From Conus ventricosus (Eukaryota > Mollusca > Gastropoda > Neogastropoda > Conidae): DNA of 64,000 nt. The translations under genes were made by a program, and so were the position numbers. Each line of letters begins with the position of its first letter. The stretch's first letter is position 1. Of this stretch, positions 10,956 to 21,835 are shown piece after piece. The stretch spans positions 43,844,319-43,908,318 of the forward strand of contig CM031626.1 in NCBI GenBank assembly GCA_018398815.1, written 5' to 3'. The notes beneath the pieces were generated by a model, which saw only the letters and a program-made list of their open reading frames with translations, had not been told where the DNA came from and ran no database searches.

Positions 10956-12620
10956 CAGATAGCAAGGAAGGGAGGGAGGGACTCGGTGGAGATGAAGAGG
11001 CGTTGCAGAGTGGAAGGGGTTCCGGAAGGTTCCATGTCAGAACCGCGGGGTGTTCCTGTCTGTGAAGTGTGTTTTCTAGGTCTAGGATATATAATTGTAG
11101 CAAAATCTGGCCATGATTTATTTCACAGGGCCATACCGGTGTGTGTGTGTGTGTGTGTGTGTGTGGGGTGTGTGTGTTTTGTGTGTGTTTGTCGCTCCTG
11201 TAGGTTTTTTTTTTTCTCAATCAAGTAAACTAGGACTCTTTTATATAGTTATACAGTGCATATAGTTAATATGCAAGTTGAACATTTTTCCAATCATCGA
11301 ATACTATAAAGACGATGCCGCCAAAAACACTCCAAGGGAAGTTGCCCCAGAAGGTGTCCCGGTTCAAACCCCACAAGGTCTTTGAAAGAGAACTTTCTGT
11401 TCAGAACATTAGAGTCGGATAAACGAGCCAAATTGTGTGATTTTATTGCTTTTTGTTTCATTACACAATTGGAAAAAAAAATCATTTTGATTCTTGATGG
11501 AAAGAAAACACCATGGAGAGGAATGATGCTTGAATTCAACCAGCTCATCTTGCCACTGGTGATCAAGCATGGTTGCTCGGGAGAATGGAAGGGGGTGGGG
11601 GGGGGGGGGGGGGTGGGGGGGGGGGGGGGGGGGGGGGAGAAAATCAGCGTAACGTTTTTTTTTATAAATCAGGTTTCACTTTTATTTGCCCAAATGTGAA
11701 CTACAGGAGTGGATGTCAAATTTGCTTTTCTTTTCAAGAAGTCTTCATCGAAAGCCAGAAAAAATTGGGGCGCATACAGAGCGGCTTAAGAGCGGTTAGA
11801 CACGGAGCAAGATCTAAGCTGGCCATTGTACAAGTCCACAAACGGTGACCTGTTATCCCCCTCCACAATTTTTTTTTAAATGCTTGAAAAAATAAACTTC
11901 ATAACTTGTTGTATCGATGTTATTGGATTGATTGCAGTCAACGCCATCTTTACTGACGATTTGAATAATTTTCACACCACCAGTTAGGCCTAAAGGGAGG
12001 CAAGTGTTCCGTTCGCTCCCCCTCCCCACCCCCCACCCCCCAAAAAAAAAACAAAAAACAAAAAACACACACACACACACACACACAAACGCATTGGACA
12101 CAGACCAATTAACGTTAGACTTTGACCCTTTCCCGAGTCAACAAGGCCCGCGGGATAATAATACGTACACTTTGGATCATGAACAGACTTCCTTTGAGCC
12201 TGTCGCATTCTTAGCTGTGGAACAGGAAAAGGCCTGGATTGAGCCACAAGAATCACGTACTTCATAGAGTTTGATCCGGCAACCTTGATCATTGTTAATC
12301 TGTTAAACTGAATTTGATGTACCCAACACCAAATTTGTAGGGTCTGTGTAGACTGATCTATGGATGAAGGGGGGGGGGGGGATTACTTGCTTGCAAACTG
12401 ATTTTCCCCTTCTGTCACTACTGATGAAGAAACATTAAAGTTCGCCTAAGTTTAAACAAAGGTGTTTTGTGGATTTCCCCCAAAAACAATTTGGCCTAAT
12501 TTTCTATGATGGTTCAGTGGCATTTTTTTCACACTGCTTATTCTGACCTGCTCATGCAGTCCCAACCACAAATGGCAGTTTTACAGACCCAGCCCTGTCA
12601 GTCAGTCCACAGAGAGCGGA
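10956..12620. other. No recognisable gene; low-complexity runs
   Basis: Contains (GT)n at about 11139-11165, a G-run at 11591-11637, (CA)n at about 12064-12088 and a short G-run at 12369-12381. A 35-codon Met-initiated frame at 11315-11422 (starting MPPKTLQGKL, very basic) is the only mildly protein-like stretch and I do not recognise it. Nothing else is supported. Confidence 0.5.
11591..11637. repeat. Poly-G run
   Basis: Forty-seven bases almost entirely G with one T. True length is uncertain in any assembly; it can form G-quadruplex structures on the + strand. Confidence 0.9.
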
Positions 12621-12727
12621 TCAGTTCATCATGAAACATCCATCCACCCGCCCCACCTGCTCTCTTGGAGACGATGCGCTCCGACCGTCTTTACAGGTGC
12701 CTGTTCTGATCCAAGAAGAAGAACAGA

Positions 12728-13337
12728 AAAAGACACACCCGAAGGTGCGGGTGGGACCTAGAGAAGTAAGAAAAAGACACACCGGAAGGCGCGGGTGGGA
12801 CCCAGAGAAGTAAGAAAAAGACACACCCGAAGGCGCGGGTGGGACCCAGAGAAGTAAGAAAAAGACACACCCGAAGGCGCGGGTGGGACCCAGAGAAGTA
12901 AGAAAAAGACACACCGAAGGCGCGGGTGGGACCCAGAGAAGTAAGAAAAAGACACACCCGAAGGCGCGGGTGGGACCCAGAGAAGTAAGAAAAAGACACA
13001 CCCGAAGGCGCGGGTGGGACCCAGAGAAGTAAGAAAAAGACACACCCGAAGGCGCGGGTGGGACCCAGAGAAGTAAGAAAAAGACACACCCGAAGGCGCG
13101 GGTGGGACCCAGAGAAGTAAGAAAAAGACACACCCGAAGGCGCGGGTGGGACCCAGAGAAGTAAGAAAAAGACACACCCGAAGGCGCGGGTGGGACCAGA
13201 GAAGTAAGAAAAAGACACACCCGAAGGCGCGGGTGGGACCCAGAGAAGTAGAAAAAGACACACCGAAGGCGCGGGTGGGACCCAGAGAAGTAAGAAAAAG
13301 ACACACCCGAAGGCGCGGTGGGACCTAGAGAAGTAGT
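12728..13337. repeat. 44-bp minisatellite (~14 copies)
   Basis: Near-identical units contain GACACACCCGAAGGCGCGGG, TGGGACC and AGAGAAGTAAG. Copy differences are mostly 1-base deletions. Because 3 x 44 = 132, all three frames of one strand cycle through the same peptide, giving long open frames that are not evidence of coding. A single un-amplified unit lies at about 23040-23070. Confidence 0.95.
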
Positions 13338-13904
13338 GTCCTCAACTGCCAAACCCAAACCCGCTGGGAGCAATCCTGTACACTCTTGGAAGCCCGCGCT
13401 GTTTCACATAGGTTGCAGGCTGGCAAAGGGCATTCCATTAAGACGTCCAGAGACATAATTGCTCCCTGGCAGAAGCCATTGTAAAAATGGCCACTGGATC
13501 GACATGACAGAACCTCCACGGGAGCGTTCCCATGGATGTACCAGCCCATATTTCAAAGCCTACATGTGAAAAAAAAACGCCACCGTCACGCAACTAGCCG
13601 CTTGCATAAATGCAGGACGCCAACTACTTAGCCCTCATCTAATCACAGAGCCAGCGTGGGAGTGACCCTCCCCAGAGGTGGATCATCACCTCATCCACGT
13701 CATGCCAGTCCCCGTCAGCTTGCTGACACTGAAAGCCTTGACACGAACGTAGCACGGGCGTGCACGTGGGAGGGAATCAACAGCCGAGGTCACCACGACA
13801 GCTGGGCACAAAGAGCCATGGATGTTTTACCTTTTTTGTCCTGATCAATGAGGATGGGGATGATGGAGAGGATGCTGTTGAGTTCCATTTTGACCTGAGC
13901 TAAA

Positions 13905-14668
13905 AGGACAGGGCTGTACTCCACGCTTTCCTGAGGGTTTTAGGACAGGGCTGTACTCCACGCTTTACCTGAGGTTATAGGACAGGGCTGTACTCCACGC
14001 TTTACCTGAGGTTAATAGGACAGGACTGTACTCCACGCTTTACCTGAGGTTATAGGGCAGGACTGTACTCCACATTTTACCTGAGGTTATAGGACGGGCT
14101 GTACTCCATGCTTTACCTGAGGTTATAGGACAGGGCTGTACTCCACGCTTTACCTGAGGTTATAGGACAGGACTGTACTCCACGTTTTACCTGAGGTTAT
14201 AGGACAGGGCTGTACTCCACGCTTTACCTGAGGTTATAGACAGGGCTGTACTCACACACGTATTACCTGAGGTTAAGGACAGGACTGTACTCCACGCTTT
14301 ACCCGAGGTTATAGACAGGACTGTACTCCACATTTTACCTGAGGTTATAGGACAGGGCTGTACTCCATGCTTTACCTGAGGTTATAGGACAGGGCTGTAC
14401 TCCACGCTTTACCTGAGGTTATAGGACAGGGCTGTACTCCACGCTTTACCTGAGGTTATAGGACAGGCTGTACTCCACACTTTACCTGAGGTTATAGGAC
14501 AGGGCTGTACTCCACGTTTTACCTGAGGTTATAGGACAGGGCTGTACTCCACGTTTTACCTGAGGTTATAGGACAGGGCTGTACTCCACGTTTTACCTGA
14601 GGTTATAGGACAGGACTGTACTCCACGCTTTACCTGAGGTTATAGGACAGGGCTGTACTCCACGCTTT
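13905..14668. repeat. 37-bp minisatellite (~21 copies)
   Basis: Unit contains GACAGGGCTGTACTCCACGC, TTTACCTGAGG and TTATAG. Substitutions such as GGGCTG/GGACTG and CACGCTTT/CACGTTTT recur in several units, indicating internal duplication. The related element at 32629-32655 has just one unit. Confidence 0.95.
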
Positions 14669-14869
14669 CTTTGATAACACGAGTCAGAGCTGGCCTCTCT
14701 AGGCCCAAGAAAAACATGACACTTGCAATATCTTTGAGCAACACTCTCAGAGACGCATCCCATAAAGAGGAGGAAATTCCGCTGTTGTTCTTCCCACTGG
14801 AACCTATAGCAGGCTCAACTCAAGGCAGAAGCAAGTCCCAGGTAAACAAAAATCCCACAAATAAACACC

Positions 14870-14935
14870 TCTGACTGGACTTGAACCCAGAACCCTCCAG
14901 CTCACAGCTTAGTGTGCTAACCACCGTACCACTGC
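14870..14935 (-). other. tRNA-like SINE head
   Basis: On the minus strand an A-box-like TGGTACGGTGGTTAGCA (about 14915-14931) and a B-box-like GGGTTCAAGTCC (about 14878-14889) are spaced as in a tRNA-derived RNA polymerase III promoter. There is no full cloverleaf, so this is a SINE head and not a tRNA gene. Confidence 0.7.
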
Positions 14936-15016
14936 ATAGGACATGCTAGTCGGTGCAAGTTTATTTACGAACTTTCTTTTATTGAACTCTTACATCTAGA
15001 TGCGAAAGTAGTAGTT

Positions 15017-18000
15017 TTAACTCTTCAACAATCTCTCATCTTCACGTCGATGGGTCAAAACAGTCACAATGAAGAGGACCGGGTAGAAAGCAGAGGTGAG
15101 CGGCAACACGAACACAACCATGGCGTTGTAAACCTCGTCTACACTCCTGACGCCAGCTGAAATCATCATGGTGACCACGCCCAGTGGCAGCCAGCAAGCA
15201 GCGTTCGTGACAGCCACTTTTCCCATGACGTCTCGGAGTGAAGAACAAACCGAAGGCCGCACAGGAATGAGCTCACCTGAAGGCCGCACAGGAATGAGCT
15301 CACCTGAAGGCCGCACAGGAATGAGCTCACCTGAAGGCCGCACAGGAATGAGCTCACCTGAAGAAGACTCTGGAGGTCGCCTGCAGGCAAGAACCAGGAA
15401 GACCAAAGCTACAAAACACGAAGTACAGTTGATTATGGCAACAGCTTTGAACCATTTAAAGTCTTTCCAAGAATGATTGTGACGGAACAAAGCCAGACGA
15501 CAGAGGCCAGACTGACCTTCAAGCCCCAGCGTGACAGTCCAGGAAGAAACGGTACCCCTGACATACCCAGTCCAAGCAGCCAAGCTGCACAACAGGCTAC
15601 AGAAGTGGAAGTTTTACTCTGCCTCACAGGACACCAGAAGATAAGGACACGGTTCATAGTGATGAAGCAAACGATGAAAACAGACACTTCACTGGATGCT
15701 GAAAACAAAAACCCACTCACCTTACACGGCACACTTCTACTCCACTGGTTTCCAACATTCATGTATTTTCCGTCGAACAGCTTGTCAGCTACCACAATGA
15801 TGCCAGCGTGACAGCCCATCAAGATATTAGCAAACTGCAAGTGGCAAGAGACCACAAGAAAACTACTTCCAAACTTCCTTCCACGTGTGCATGAAACAGC
15901 AAAGCAAATGAAATTCCCCAAAATGGCGAAGATGGCGACCAGCCAGGTGAAATTCCGAGCCATTTCAGTTGGTATCAAGGTGTCACAGGACGGAAGAGGT
16001 TGTGGAGGGGTTACACACTGTGGCTGGTCTGAACCCCGAGGCAGTAATCTCTCACAGCACAGTCTGTAGTTGGATGACAACAGGCGCTTTAAGTGGAATG
16101 TTCGTGACAGAGCAGTCAGCGGAAAATCGTTGACAGGATTTCCTGTTAGGTCTTGTACACGCAGATGTGGCAAGTTCATAAAGCCTTTTGTCCCGATGCT
16201 CTCGATGTCACAGAAGGAGGCATTCAGGTGTTCCACACTGGGCAAGTACACCAACAAAATATTGTTCACCACATCATGATGCGTCTGGGACACATCGATT
16301 CGTCTCAAAGCGTAATTACTGCGCTTCAACTGATCATTCCCCACCTCTTCAACAGGATTGTTGGCCAGGAGTAGGGTTCTCAGACTTGGAAACGCAAATA
16401 GCTCGGACATGTGCAGAGTTGTGATTGTGTTATTGGAGAGATCAAGATACAGCAGGTTGTTAAGCCTGACAACACCTATACTGACCAAGGAACAAGAAGC
16501 CAGAGTCAGACTAATGAGATAATCATTATCTGCAAAATCACTGAGGGTCATTCCTGACCTTGTCGCTTCCATGCTACGTAACTCGGGAAACCAGGCTGCA
16601 GAAATAGGGCGATAACACAGAAAAGAATGCCCTTCACAAAGACAATCTTCAGGACAGGTCCTGTCACACATCAGTTCATCGTCCCGCTGTGGACACTGCC
16701 CCCAGCCGTCACACAGATGATCACCATGCACACACAACGGGAATGTAGACAACGATAGAATCCAGGACAGGTCCACCTCACACAGTCTTGTTCGTCTTCT
16801 CCATTGACACAGTCAGAAAACCCATTGCATCGAGTGTAGACAGGGAGACAGTACAGCCACTCTGTCGTGCATCGGTAATGAGTGTATGGACAAGACTGGT
16901 CGGCTTCCATCGTCTGCCAAGTGAAGTAGCCAGTGGCATCCAGGTTGATAAGCAGTCTGCTCGGATCACCGGCTACAGGGTGTGAGCGAGAGAACCTGAG
17001 GTCAGAGGTACAACCCACCTCGTCTGAATCGTCATGGCAGTCTGAGTGTTCATTACAACGCTGGGTAAACGACACACACTGACCGTTTGAACACAAAAAC
17101 CCGTAACACGAACTATGTTCACAGAATGACTCATCGCTATGATCTGGACAGTGCTGTCTTGAGTCACACAGTAGAGAGTAAGACACTGTCACTATGCCAT
17201 CGTCGCATGTGAACATGGTGTTCATGGACTTCAATCTGTTGCAGGGGAGTGGAGTCACGTCGTGTTGATCACTCGCGTTCCGCATGCTGGAAACCTGCAA
17301 GTCTCTGGCCTTTTCACCCAAACGACTGGGGTCACACAGCAGAAAAGAATGGGTCAAGTGACCCTGTGCGGAGGTCAGTAAAGACTGTTTGGTGCTGCTC
17401 ATGCTGTTCCAAGTGGACAGGTGTGGTGGGGTCTGTGCTATGGACACATGAGGCACACTGCTAAACACTGTAAGTTCGCACAACACAGAAGGCGAGTAGC
17501 GATGACGACTTCTTCTCAAAGTCATTGACGTCAGAACTTCAGATCTAACTGTCCTGGACGGAGGGGTTGAAATGTCGGACCTGAGGTGGGTCATGATGTA
17601 GGCCATGGTGTTGTCTGACCATTTACCAAACTGGCTGTACATAAAAGGCACAGAAGACCAGCCTGTCTCGTAACCTATGCCTACTTCAAATTGAAAATAA
17701 TTTCTAAAAATGTGCAGGGCATCCTGCTTCTCTCTTCTGTTTTTTATTGAAGCTAGTCTGGCATTTATTGAGAGGCACTGAAGCTTTATTAACGTCTGAT
17801 CAATCAATTTTTGCAACAGGATAAGCTGGAAGCATTTGTTCGTTGAAGCCACCAATCCTTGACAGCCCGGACTGCTGAAGGGACAATGTTCCGTCTCATC
17901 TCGTCCATCTTCACACTCTGTCTTCAGGTTACAGTGCACGTGATCCTGAAATTTCGAGTACTGGTTAACAGAACAGTTCAGAAGACCACTTGGCTGCTTT

Positions 18001-18796
18001 GGGGCCCGTCAGATTCAGACAGAATGGAGAAGCACATTTTCAGAAAGGGGTGAACGTTGCGATTGTAAGTAAAGTCAATCTGAAGACGGGCAGCGAGAAA
18101 AACAGATACGGGCGTTGACAGCTGGGCAGACATTGTGTGGACAGTAGGCTGAGTTGCATCTGATTTTCGGGACGTCAGGTGTATAAGAGATGGTGTTGAT
18201 CCAGGCGGTGGAATCTCGTTGGACTGCTCAACACTGACAACCATAGCGGATGTTGAAAGCGCTTTCAATTCTGTGCGGTGTGTGACACGGCTTGCCAACG
18301 TCAGCTGTGGAACTGTCAGATATCCAGAATGTTCCTGGAGGTATTCTGTGATTAAACGATGACTGCTTACTGCCTTGACGTTAATTTCAACCATGGGGTC
18401 GTTGGTGTGGACAACCTCCACAGAGTTTGTGTCCAGCTCAATGAACATTTGCGCTAGCGAATGCCAGCTGCACCTAATCACAAATCCAGGTTCTATTCGT
18501 GTTGTCCACTGCTTTGAATCGCACTCGTACATTAGCCGTTGAATAGAAAGATGTACATACATGCCCTGTGGTACCTGCATGCGCAGTGTACAGAAAGAGC
18601 TGGACTCCCCACAAAAGCCGTACACCACTCCCTGCGGAGCCGTCTGCCGTGGCAGCTGGTGGCAGTCTGAGACATTGACCTGCTGCATGGGTGTTGAGGA
18701 GCTCTGATTCCACAGATAGGCCACACCGGGACAGTGCTTGCTGACGTCCGGTGGAACTCCGTCGTTGTTTATGTTAGTTTCATCTCCAACAATCAA
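15017..18796 (-). pseudogene. GRL101-like receptor (CTLD-LDLa-LRR-7TM), frameshifted
   Basis: A cell-surface rhodopsin-family GPCR with a very large ectodomain. From the N-terminus: a Cys-containing ectodomain of uncertain type (18796-17978); an LDLa ending CEDGRDETEHC and a C-type-lectin-like stretch (CQGL...KCFQL...LASI...GKWSDN...CEL) at about 17980-17480; four more LDLa repeats (CPDHSDESFC, CHDDSDEVGC, CVNGEDEQDC, CPQRDDELMC; about 17210-16660); an LRR N-cap and about five LRRs (LYLDLSNN, LRTLLLANNP; 16650-16100); and seven membrane segments: TM1-TM4 about 15970-15535, TM5 about 15475-15385, TM6-TM7 about 15225-15060. Frames change near 17985, 16735 and 15520. The order matches the snail receptor GRL101 family and relaxin-receptor relatives; the ligand is unknown. 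Breaks may be real or indel errors. No clear start is visible, so a 5' exon may lie upstream. Confidence 0.88.
15252..15359 (-). repeat. 4 x 27-bp repeat in receptor ICL3
   Basis: Four perfect 27-bp units between TM5 and TM6. In the receptor frame each encodes SGELIPVRP, so the loop would carry four identical nonapeptides. On the same strand each unit also contains CAG/GTGAGC, a consensus 5' splice site, so the array may instead lie in a short intron of roughly 130 bases. Confidence 0.93.
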
Positions 18797-18990
18797 ATAA
18801 CAACAACAAGAGTAATGATGACAATAATAATAATCATAACAATGATAATGATGATAATAATAATAATAATGATGATAGTAATAATAATGGTAAGAATAAC
18901 AATAAGAAAAAGAATGGTGATACTACTAATGCTGCTGCTACCACTACTTCTCCTACTACAACTACTACTACCACTACTACTACTACTGAA
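18785..18990. repeat. Compound AT-rich trinucleotide microsatellite
   Basis: Interrupted AAT, ATG and CTA/CTC repeats directly upstream (minus-strand sense) of the receptor reading frame. It may have separated or destroyed the 5' exon or promoter. Confidence 0.88.
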
Positions 18991-19199
18991 TTAGAAAACA
19001 AAGAAAATAACAAGCAGGACTACATCAGGAGGTCCGGCTCTCTGCAACATTCGTAACATCAAATATACCAATTCCTCAAATTACAACAGTTTGATGTATT
19101 TCAAGCGCGAAAAGTTAGTCTTTTGGATTGAAATCAAGAATGGGACCCAGAAGATGGATTAATGCAAAAGTTAAAAAAAAAACACGATAATTATGAAAC

Positions 19200-19314
19200 A
19201 AAAGAACGTATATCTATATCTATCGATCTATCTATACGCATACATGTATGCATGCATACATATGTATACATATATATACATACATCTCTCTCTATATATA
19301 ACATATATATGTAC

Positions 19315-19355
<41 letters not shown>
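19200..19355. repeat. (TATC)n and (AT)n microsatellite
   Basis: Degenerate ATCTATCT and ACATAT repeats lead into a pure (AT)n at 19316-19354, which abuts the left end of the direct-terminal-repeat element. Confidence 0.9.
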
Positions 19356-19358
<3 letters not shown>

Positions 19359-19363
19359 TCTCA

Positions 19364-20145
19364 TTTTGAGAAGCATTTATTTTATTTTTCCCCATTCACC
19401 CACTCAGGCACATACTGTTAGTTAGGCAGGATTATCTACCACTGCAGATATGAATGCTTATCTCCCCCTATTTCTTCAATCTAAGACATAAGAGAAAGCT
19501 TTGTTTATAATTCAATATTTCTAGCAGTCATTGCAACACCAAGCTGCTCTGTAAGCTGCTGGAATGGTGCTCGGTACTTATCCTTGGAATTTATTAGTTT
19601 GTTGTAATTTAGTCCCTTGCGGATTCATTCCAAGAACTGGCCCTCAGTACTTGTGTCTAAGAGGTTATCTTTTTATATTTTCTACTTTTCACAAGAAAAT
19701 GTAGCTTGTTTTGCCCTTTCATGATTTTCTTTTGCTTCTTAGGTGGCACCTTTGGTTGGTTTTTTGAAAACTCAACAAACATACTACGGTATTGCACACC
19801 AGCCTTTTCTGGGATAGCATTCTTCTTTAAACCGAAAAGGCAGAAGAGTCAAATTACCACTTTCCGCGGTCACTGAGGAGAAACAATCAGGTTTCGAAAT
19901 ATCGGTATCTGACCAGGAGTTATATGTTAGTGAGTTTCCCTCCCTATTGGAGATTGTCTCCGCCTTGGAGACTATAAGCTTGCTGAAGGCTTATTTTGAG
20001 AAGCATTTATTTTATTTTTCCCCATTCACCCACTCAGGCACATACTGTTAGTTAGGCAGAATTATCTACCACTGCAGATATGAATGCTTATCTCCCCCTA
20101 TTTCTGCAATCTAAGACATAAGAGAAAGCTTTGTTTATAATTCAT
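19364..20145 (-). mobile_element. Short element with ~152-bp direct terminal repeats, copy 1
   Basis: Two ~152-bp direct repeats (19364-19515 and 19993-20145) flank a ~477-bp body with no coding potential. An inverted copy of the whole arrangement lies at 35336-36140. The repeats read TGAATTATAAAC...CTCAAAATGAG in the minus orientation, LTR-like at the TG end. Both ends sit in (AT)n, suggesting insertion into a TA microsatellite. It could be a non-autonomous LTR element, a Penelope-type partial tandem or another short retroelement. Confidence 0.75.
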
Positions 20146-20165
20146 ATATATATATATATATATAT

Positions 20166-20200
<35 letters not shown>
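20146..20200. repeat. (AT)n(GT)n microsatellite
   Basis: Pure AT then GT repeats adjoining the right end of the preceding element; together with 19316-19354 they look like the two halves of the target. Confidence 0.92.
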
Positions 20201-20201
<1 letters not shown>

Positions 20202-20217
20202 CGGACATCAGAAACCG

Positions 20218-20530
20218 TATGTTGTTGTCGTACCCTAGCTAAAAGACTCCAGGGATCATCGGAACAGCTGAAGTACTTGAACACTATTGTACAAATGCAT
20301 CAGCTGGGGATGAGAACATTATGTGTGTGACCGTTTTTGATTACCTGGCCACGTGGGCAGCCACACTCCGACTTCGGGGGATCTTGGAGACTAATAATGT
20401 TGTGCTAGGAGCTTGTCACGACTGAAGACAATCCCCGCATAACTATGCAGAGCATAACAACATTTTGATGTAGCCTTGGTGTTCTGGCCTATGTCAATTG
20501 GCCTGACACAGCCTTAAGCCAAGGTGGAGA
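20218..20530. repeat. ~310-bp dispersed repeat, copy 1
   Basis: Matches 36482-36790 in the same orientation at high identity, sharing CTAAAAGACTCCAGGGAT, GCATCAGCTGGGGATGAGAA and CACTCCGACTTCGGGGGAT. No coding frame is maintained. Both copies lie just right of a direct-terminal-repeat element. Class unknown. Confidence 0.85.
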
Positions 20531-21189
20531 AACCGCATGATCTGCATCAAACTGTGAGCTCTTTAAGCTTGTAGAGCAATGGCCAGAGTTTTACACTTGG
20601 GAATTATCCTTGTGGATTTTTATGCTTCGTTACTGTTTCCCATAGGCTTTTTTTGTCTTGTACATTTCCACATTTGATTTTTAGACAAATTTAAGCCTAC
20701 AATCTTGATCAAAATTCTTGTTTGTTCCCTTCATTGAATGTTCTTGTTTGTTTTGGCAGACTATTCATGTATGCAGGAGGATCTACTGGATTTGGGGAGA
20801 ACGGCTCCATAGCTTATACAGAAGTGTTTCTCATCAGCAGATGACTAGAATGACAGTAGCAAGCCTCACTAGTTCTTCACAGAGCGAAACAGTCTTGCTT
20901 CCTGGTCATGCTGACTCCCCTTTGGAGGATCAATGAAACTAATGAGAACACGCAGTACGGAATGATTGCTTCATATGCCTTCTTCCTCGTAAATGCAAGT
21001 GTGCCTTTTGGAGTTATGCATTTTAACTGAGGTGGAATTTGATGATTACTCACTCCCTATCTGGATATCAAATATTGTTTGTTAGGAAATTATAGATCGG
21101 TGGTGTGTTTCTTGCCGCTAATCAGTGCTGTTACGTTATGTAGCTAAGGAACTAAAGAATCAGTTCGTCTTTCACTCCTTTTGCATTGT
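20531..21189. other. No recognisable feature
   Basis: AT-rich DNA with only short open frames and no second copy elsewhere in the window that I can see. Confidence 0.45.
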
Positions 21190-21299
21190 TAGCTGAGAGA
21201 ACTGTAGCTTGTTGTCAGCGGGTTTCATAGTTATATTGTCGAGATATCAATTTGAGGAACTATACATCATTGCTGGCACGTTTCTTGTTCTTGTGTTGT

Positions 21300-21555
21300 C
21301 AGTTGGGAAGGGGGCAGTGGGAAGGGGGCGGCAGTGGGGGGAAGGGGGGCAGTGGGAAGGGGGCAGTGGGAGGGGCGGGGAAGGGGGCAGTGGGAAGGGG
21401 CAGTGGGAAGGGGGCAGTGGGAAGGGGGGGGGCAGTGGGAAGGGGGCAGTGGGAAGGGGGCGGTGGGAAGGGGGCAGTGGGAAGGGGGCAGTGGGAAGGG
21501 GGCAGTGGGAAGGGGGCAGTGGGAAGGGGGCGGGGGGGGGGCGGGGAGGGGGGGG
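21300..21555. repeat. 14-bp G-rich minisatellite (~18 copies)
   Basis: Unit GGGAAGGGGGCAGT with small length variation, ending in a G-run. Each unit supplies G-tracts of three and five, so the + strand is a strong G-quadruplex candidate. It starts at an AGTTGGGAA sequence of the surrounding decayed satellite and so may have arisen from it. Confidence 0.95.
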
Positions 21556-21835
21556 TGGGTATAGTTTGTTGGGTGTGGGGAACTGTAGCTGTGGTTGGAG
21601 GGTTTCTTGCTCATGTTGTCAGGGGAACTACAGGACGTGGTGCGGAAGGCCGTCGTCATTGTTGGTCTTACTGGAGTTCTTCGCGCTGTGTCTTGTTGGT
21701 TAGTTAGGGACCGGAGTTCGTGCACCGGACGGTTTCTCATTCGTGTTGTTGGTTGAGTAACTGTTGCTGGAGCTGGTCTCGTCCATGCTGTGTTATCAGT
21801 TGGAGCTGGAACTGTGGCTCGTCCTGCAGTGGATC

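Larger units (their letters stand above)
12690..14940 (-). mobile_element. tRNA-headed dispersed repeat enlarged by two minisatellites
   Basis: The same landmarks occur in the same order at 32145-32945: GCCTGTTCTGATCCAA, a GGAGCCGGCGTGAGTGAG-like segment (here about 13640), GATCAATGAGGATG (13841), GACAGGGCTGTACTCCACGC, GAGCAACACTCTCAGAGACG (about 14735), and a tRNA-like head at the right end. Relative to that ~0.8 kb copy, this one is about 2.25 kb because a 44-bp array and a 37-bp array lie within it. The tRNA-like end shows the element reads leftward. It is a long SINE-like or composite repeat; the class is not certain. Confidence 0.72.

Noticed and set aside
12621..13373. 250-residue open frame on the minus strand with a repeated FSGSHPRLR-type peptide
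   Set aside because: Produced by the 44-bp unit; all three frames cycle through the same peptide and no start, domain or splice context supports coding.
14870..14935. tRNA gene
   Set aside because: A- and B-boxes are present but acceptor and anticodon stems do not form; it is a SINE head. The same applies at 32860-32925.
12728..15359. Possible CRISPR array (regular repeats)
   Set aside because: Repeats are contiguous without unique spacers, the DNA is eukaryotic, and no cas genes are present.
18996..19062. Signal-peptide-like first exon for the receptor (minus strand, starting MLRMLQRAG)
   Set aside because: Hydrophobic and suitably placed, but it runs into a stop inside the microsatellite and no convincing 5' splice site precedes it.
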